Assembly: GCF_001905345.1 (NCBI RefSeq)
Contig: NZ_LFBV01000002.1
Location: 806,001-870,000 of the forward strand
DNA from: Streptomyces uncialis
GTDB taxonomy: Bacteria; Actinomycetota; Actinomycetes; Streptomycetales; Streptomycetaceae
DNA: 64,000 nucleotides
Reading direction: 5' to 3'
Position numbers and translations under genes: made by a program. The number at the start of each line of letters is the position of its first letter. The first letter of the stretch is position 1. The notes beneath the pieces were generated by a model. It saw only the letters and a list, made by a program, of their open reading frames with translations. It did not search any database and was not told the origin of the DNA. Below are positions 60,196 through 64,000 of the stretch, in pieces.

Positions 60196-61775
60196 GTGGG
60201 GGTTCCTCCCGCCCGCCGGAGCAGGTCGCGGACGGCGGCTCCGCAGTGGGAGCCCTGACATCGGCCGCCGCGGGCCCGGGTGCGGCGGCGCAGACCGTCC
60301 GGGGTGACGGGCGGGACGGTGGAGTCGAGCGCGTCCCGGATCTCGCCCAGGGACACCCGTTCGCAGTGGCAGACGAGCGTGCCGTAGGCGGGGTCGCGGG
60401 CGATCAGGTCGGCCCGGACGCAGGGGCGTTCGGCCGTGCGGCCGAGGTCCGGCACCCGGATCGGCGGCAGCGCGGCGGACGGGCCGGGATCGAGTCCCGC
60501 GCCGGTGAGCAGGTCCAGGGTGTGGGCGGCGAGGGCCAGGGAGGCGCTGAGCCCGGTGGAGCGGACACCGCCGAGGGTGACGTACCGCTGGGCGGGGTGG
60601 GCGCGGACCCGGTAGTCCTCGTGTCCGGTGGCGGCGCGCAGCCCCGCGTACGCGGCGGTGACCTCCGCGCCGAGGAGCGCGGGTACGATCCGGGCGCCCT
60701 GGGCCCGCAGCCCGGCCAGCCCTTCGGCGGTCGTCGCCGTGTCGTCCTTGGCGTCCGGTCCGTCGAGATCCTCGGCGGTGGGGCCGACGAGGACGTTGCC
60801 GTGCACGGTCGGGGTGACGAGGACACCCTTGCCGAGGGCGGTGGGCACCGGCAGCAGGATGTGGCGGACGAGATCGCGGGCCGGGGTGTCGAGGACGAGG
60901 AGCTGGCCCCGGCGCGGGCGGACCGTGAAGTCCCGGTGACCGAGCAGCAGATCGAATTCGTCGGCGCGCAGCCCGGCGGCGTTCACCAGCCAGCGGGTAC
61001 GCAGGGTGCCCCGGTCCGTGGTCAGGACATGGTGCCCGGCGGCCCCGGTCACCCGGTCCACCCGGGCCACCCGGCAGTTCAGATGGAGGTCGGTTCCGGC
61101 GCGCACGGCCTGGGTGGCGTAGGCGAGGGTGGTGCTCCAGGGGCAGACGACGCTTTCGCCGGGGACGGCGAGGGCTCCCAGTACGCCGGGCCCCAGACGG
61201 GGTTCGCGGGCGCGTACTTCGGCGGCGTCGAGGAGGACGGTGTCGTCGTACCCGTTACGCCGGGCCTTCGCGGCGAGTGCCGGGAGGGCCGCGAGTTGCT
61301 CCGCGTCCCAGGCGACGAGGAGCGCGCCCACCCGTTCGAGGGGGATGCCGCAGTCGGCGGCGTACGCGGCGAGCAGCCGTGATCCGTCCCGTACGAGGCG
61401 GGACTCCAGCGAGCCCGGGACGGCGTCGAAACCGGTGTGCAGGATCGCGGTGTTGGCCTTGGAGGTGCCGTCCCCCACGTCGTCGCGGGCGTCGACCAGC
61501 GCGGTCCGCAGGGCCGGGTACCGGGCCAGCTCACGGGCGACGGCACTGCCGACGACCCCGGCGCCGACGACCGTGATGTCGTAGACGGCCGCCGGTAGGT
61601 CGCCGCCGCGGGTGACGGCGCCGTATGTGGCCGACGGTACGGCGGGCGCCGGTACGCCATGTGCTGGGACGGCGTGCCGGTCGGGGGGCGGGACGTGGGC
61701 GGACCGGGCGGGCCGGTTCCGCGAGTCCTGTACCGCCGGGACCTGGGCGGAGGTGTGCGCGTGCGGGGCGTTCAC
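60192..61775 (-). CDS. GlpA-like FAD dehydrogenase with C-terminal [2Fe-2S] domain
   Basis: 527 residues from GTG 61775 (VNAPHAHTSAQ), overlapping the kinase stop (GTGA). A ~65-residue disordered N-terminus is followed by YDITVVGAGVVGSAVARELA (FAD), the DGTSKANTAILHTGFDA signature of the GlpA/LhgO group and VNAAGLRAD. At the C-terminus CHCERVS and CQGSHCG provide the four cysteines of a BFD-like [2Fe-2S] domain. It should oxidise glycerol-3-phosphate or a similar phosphorylated polyol. Confidence 0.88.
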   Translation of the reverse strand: MNAPHAHTSAQVPAVQDSRNRPARSAHVPPPDRHAVPAHGVPAPAVPSATYGAVTRGGDLPAAVYDITVVGAGVVGSAVARELARYPALRTALVDARDDVGDGTSKANTAILHTGFDAVPGSLESRLVRDGSRLLAAYAADCGIPLERVGALLVAWDAEQLAALPALAAKARRNGYDDTVLLDAAEVRAREPRLGPGVLGALAVPGESVVCPWSTTLAYATQAVRAGTDLHLNCRVARVDRVTGAAGHHVLTTDRGTLRTRWLVNAAGLRADEFDLLLGHRDFTVRPRRGQLLVLDTPARDLVRHILLPVPTALGKGVLVTPTVHGNVLVGPTAEDLDGPDAKDDTATTAEGLAGLRAQGARIVPALLGAEVTAAYAGLRAATGHEDYRVRAHPAQRYVTLGGVRSTGLSASLALAAHTLDLLTGAGLDPGPSAALPPIRVPDLGRTAERPCVRADLIARDPAYGTLVCHCERVSLGEIRDALDSTVPPVTPDGLRRRTRARGGRCQGSHCGAAVRDLLRRAGGTPT

Positions 61776-63412
61776 CGGTCGGTCCCCGCCGCCCGTTCCG
61801 CACCGCCGGTCGGACGTGCCCCGGCCGCGCGCTCCGTATCCGCTGCCGCGTGTGTATCCGCTTCGGCTTCCGTGTCCGCTTCCGTGTCCGCTGCCGTCCG
61901 CGCCGGACGGGGCGCCGGAAGCGGGGCGCCGCCTTCCCGTGCGGTGTGTTCCGTCCGGTCCGTACGTTCGAGTTCCGCGGTGACCGCCGCGTGGAAGACG
62001 GTGAGCCGTTCGGCCGCCTCGTCCGCGTCGATCCGGGGTTCGTAGACGGTGCGCGGGCGCCAGTGGGGCACGGCCTCGTCGACGGTCAGGCCCGGTTCCT
62101 GGCCCAGCCTCGCCACCGCGCCGATGCCGAGCGCGGTGGCATCGGGCAGCGCGGACACCTCGACGGGGAGCTGGAGCAGATCCGCCTGGGTCTGCATCAG
62201 CAGCGCCGAGCGGGTGAGGCCGCCGTCGACGCGCAGCACGGTCAACGGCCGTCCGAGGTCCCGGGCGGCGGCGTCGGCGAGGGCGGTGACCTGCGCGGCG
62301 AGGCCCTCGCACAGGGCGCGCACCAGATGTCCGGGCCGGGTGCCGAGGCCGAGACCGGTGAGGGAACCGCGCGCCTCGCCCCGCCACCAGGGCGCGGCGA
62401 GACCGGCGAGGGCGGGGACGAACGTCACCCCGCCGCTGTCCGGGACGGACCCGCCGACCCGATCGAGGTCCGCCGCGCCGGAGACGACCCCGAGGCCGGT
62501 GAGCCAGCGGACCGCCGACGCGGCCGTGTACACCTGCCCGTCGAGGCAGTAGCTCGTCTCCCCGGACAGCCGCCAGGCCACACAGCTCACCAGCCCGGAG
62601 TCCCCCCGGCGGGGCTGCGGGCCGGTCTGGGCGAGGAGGAACGCGCCGGTGCCGTAGGTGCATTTGGCGGTGCCCGGTTCGGTGACCCGCTGGGCGAGCA
62701 GCGCCGCCTGCTGGTCCACCAGGAGTCCGGTGAGCGGGAGTTCGGGGCCGAACGCGGTGGTCGTGCCGACCAGGGTGTCGCAGTCCACGATCTCCGGCAG
62801 GTCCTCGCCGTCGAGCCCGAAGATCCCGAGGGCGGTGCCGGACCACGCGACCCGGTCCAGATCGAGGAGCTGGGTGCGTCCGGCGGTGGCCGCGTCGGTG
62901 ACATAGGCGCCGGTGAGCCGGTGCACCAGCCAGACGTCGCTGGTGGTGACGGTGCCCTCGCGGGTGAGGTGGCGGCGCAGCCAGGTCATCTTGGGGGCGG
63001 CGAAGTACGGGTCGAGCGGAAGTCCGGTGAGTTGGCGTAACGCTTCGGCGTGCGGGGCGAGTTCGGCGCAGACGGACGCGGCGCGCCGGTCCTGCCACAC
63101 CAGCGCCGCGGTGAGGGGGCGTCCCGTCGCCCGGTCCCAGGCGAGTACGGTCTCCCCCTGGTTGGCGAGGCCGACGGCGGCCACCGGTTCCCCCGCGTCG
63201 GCGAGGGCCTGCCGCCCGGCGCGGACCACGGACCCGTACAGCTCGGCGGGGTCCACCTCGACCAGGCCGCCGGGGCCCTCGCGGGGGTGCACGGGGGCGC
63301 TGCCGCTGCCGATGACCCCGCGCCGCGGGCACAGGACGAGGGCCTTGGTGCCGGAGGTGCCCTGGTCGACGGCGAGCACGGGCCGGGCGGCGGAACGGGT
63401 ACCGGCCGTCAT
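61772..63412 (-). CDS. FGGY carbohydrate kinase, glycerol-kinase-like, altered substrate site
   Basis: 546 residues from ATG 63412 behind GGAGGAGG. It follows glycerol kinase closely: PVLAVDQGTSGTKALVL, VWQDRR, LDPYFAAPKMTWL, GLLVDQQAALLAQ, TYGTGAFLLAQTG and LRVDGGLTRSALLMQTQADL. In E. coli GlpK the polyol is held by Arg83-Glu84 in NQRET; here the motif is NQGET, so the Arg is Gly. Asp245/Gln246 and Tyr135 equivalents remain. The C-terminal ~50 residues are an Ala/Asp/Glu/Thr repeat tail. First gene of the operon. Substrate may be a polyol other than glycerol. Confidence 0.85.
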   Translation of the reverse strand: MTAGTRSAARPVLAVDQGTSGTKALVLCPRRGVIGSGSAPVHPREGPGGLVEVDPAELYGSVVRAGRQALADAGEPVAAVGLANQGETVLAWDRATGRPLTAALVWQDRRAASVCAELAPHAEALRQLTGLPLDPYFAAPKMTWLRRHLTREGTVTTSDVWLVHRLTGAYVTDAATAGRTQLLDLDRVAWSGTALGIFGLDGEDLPEIVDCDTLVGTTTAFGPELPLTGLLVDQQAALLAQRVTEPGTAKCTYGTGAFLLAQTGPQPRRGDSGLVSCVAWRLSGETSYCLDGQVYTAASAVRWLTGLGVVSGAADLDRVGGSVPDSGGVTFVPALAGLAAPWWRGEARGSLTGLGLGTRPGHLVRALCEGLAAQVTALADAAARDLGRPLTVLRVDGGLTRSALLMQTQADLLQLPVEVSALPDATALGIGAVARLGQEPGLTVDEAVPHWRPRTVYEPRIDADEAAERLTVFHAAVTAELERTDRTEHTAREGGAPLPAPRPARTAADTEADTEAEADTHAAADTERAAGARPTGGAERAAGTDR

Positions 63413-63671
63413 GTGTCCTCCTCCGGTGCGCCGTGCGGCGTGTCCGCCGGTGTCCGGCGCCGGGCACTCCGGCGGCGGGTGATCACCGCGCCAGCGTCCA
63501 GCACATACCGGCGCCGGTCAAGCCCGCCTCATCGCAGCTCAACGCACCTACGCTGGAGGCGACTTGTCCGAATCACCGGCTCCCCCACGGCCGCCGCACC
63601 GCACCGCCCGTCACCGAAGGCGCGGACGCCGCCCGGACGGCGTCCGCCCCCGTACCCCACGGAGGTCCCGC

Positions 63672-64000
63672 GTGTCCCATGACCGTCGCCCGGTCCCCGC
63701 ACCCCGGGCGGACCGGAAGGAAGCGCCGCCGCTCGACGAGGAACAACGGCTGCGGGAGCTGGGCTACCGGCCCGAACTCGCCCGCCGGATGGGCGGCTTC
63801 GGCAACTTCGCGATCAGCTTCTCCGTGATCTCCGTGCTGTCCGGCTGTATGACCCTGTACGGCTTCGGGATGGGTACGGGCGGACCCGCCGTGATGATCT
63901 GGGGGTGGGTGGGCGTCGGGTTCTTCGTACTGTGCGTGGGGATGGCGCTCGCGGAGGTCACCAGCGCGTATCCCACCTCGGGCGCGCTGTACTTCATGGC
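63672..64000 (+). CDS. APC-family amino-acid permease, N-terminal part (runs off right edge)
   Basis: From GTG 63672 (GGAGG nine bases before) the frame is open to the window end, 109 residues. After a ~45-residue hydrophilic N-terminus comes LGYRPELARRMGGFGNFAIS, then helices ISVLSGCMTLYGFGMGTGGP and VMIWGWVGVGFFVLCVGMAL and the signature AEVTSAYPTSGALYFM. These mark the GABA/choline-permease branch of the APC superfamily. Divergent from the glp-like operon over 259 bases, so the two may be co-regulated. Confidence 0.88.
   Translation, partial: MSHDRRPVPAPRADRKEAPPLDEEQRLRELGYRPELARRMGGFGNFAISFSVISVLSGCMTLYGFGMGTGGPAVMIWGWVGVGFFVLCVGMALAEVTSAYPTSGALYFM

Noticed and set aside
60192..63467. 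One 1091-residue protein fusing kinase region and GlpA
   Set aside because: The first ~560 residues are an out-of-frame shadow of the kinase; GTG 61775 overlapping the kinase stop (GTGA) is the natural start of GlpA.

Overview
The window reads as Streptomyces (or a very close actinomycete): very high G+C with strong third-position G/C in the real genes, frequent GTG and TTG starts, many 4-base ATGA/GTGA start-stop overlaps, and typical families (BTAD regulator, STAS protein, sigma factor with CU044_5270-type partner, AAC(3), DmdR/IdeR-type iron box). No rRNA or tRNA gene was recognised. Both ends cut a gene: a methyltransferase at the left edge and an APC-family permease at the right edge.

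Region 1 (about 1-16 kb) is a decayed accessory region. Small intact genes (lipoprotein, sigma factor operon, two small membrane proteins, SDR + MerR pair, a strikingly eukaryote-like NTF2 protein, a fluoroacetate-dehalogenase-like hydrolase divergent from a BTAD regulator) are mixed with broken genes: an ornithine acetyltransferase C-terminus coupled to an arginase that is frameshifted by a 13-bp tandem duplication, a frameshifted secreted protein abutting it, frameshifted small ORFs, a frameshifted zinc-ribbon protein, a GNAT fragment and a Tn3-family transposase remnant. Isolated CRISPR-repeat-like sequences also occur here.

Region 2 (about 16-19.3 kb) holds ordinary single genes: an SDR, a VOC protein, two methyltransferases and a small secreted protein.

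Region 3 (about 19.5-33.2 kb) is the most interesting part and looks like an undescribed biosynthetic gene cluster made of dissociated NRPS-like parts: a three-gene ABC-2 exporter, an IPNS-like 2OG-Fe(II) oxygenase, a membrane fatty-acid desaturase, a free AMP-ligase, a sugar-nucleotidyltransferase-type domain fused to a peptidyl-carrier domain, a solitary ectoine-synthase-like cupin, a free condensation domain, an amidase-signature enzyme and an ATP-grasp ligase. A 43-bp imperfect repeat occurs both upstream of the exporter operon and in an unusual 1.3-kb gene-free stretch inside the cluster. A likely logic is that the cupin makes a cyclic amidine amino acid, the ligase and carrier activate a building block, the C domain and ATP-grasp enzyme form amide bonds, the oxygenase and desaturase tailor, and the exporter removes the product. 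This is inference.

Region 4 (about 33.4-43.6 kb): an SRPBCC protein, a STAS protein, an ANTAR-GAF regulator, an AraC regulator and an iron-box-controlled ferric-siderophore ABC importer (binding protein, two FecCD permeases, ATPase), then a PPOX flavoprotein and a VOC/AraC pair.

Region 5 (about 44-64 kb): an ABC-2 exporter pair with a divergent two-component system, an epoxide-hydrolase-like enzyme, an AAC(3)-family acetyltransferase, a TetR regulator with a perfect 21-bp operator divergent from a saccharopine-dehydrogenase-like reductase plus methyltransferase, a CcdA/DsbA thiol-redox pair, a full ABC exporter read from a MerR/SoxR-type leaderless promoter, and a glpK-glpA-glpB-like operon whose kinase lacks the glycerol-contacting arginine.
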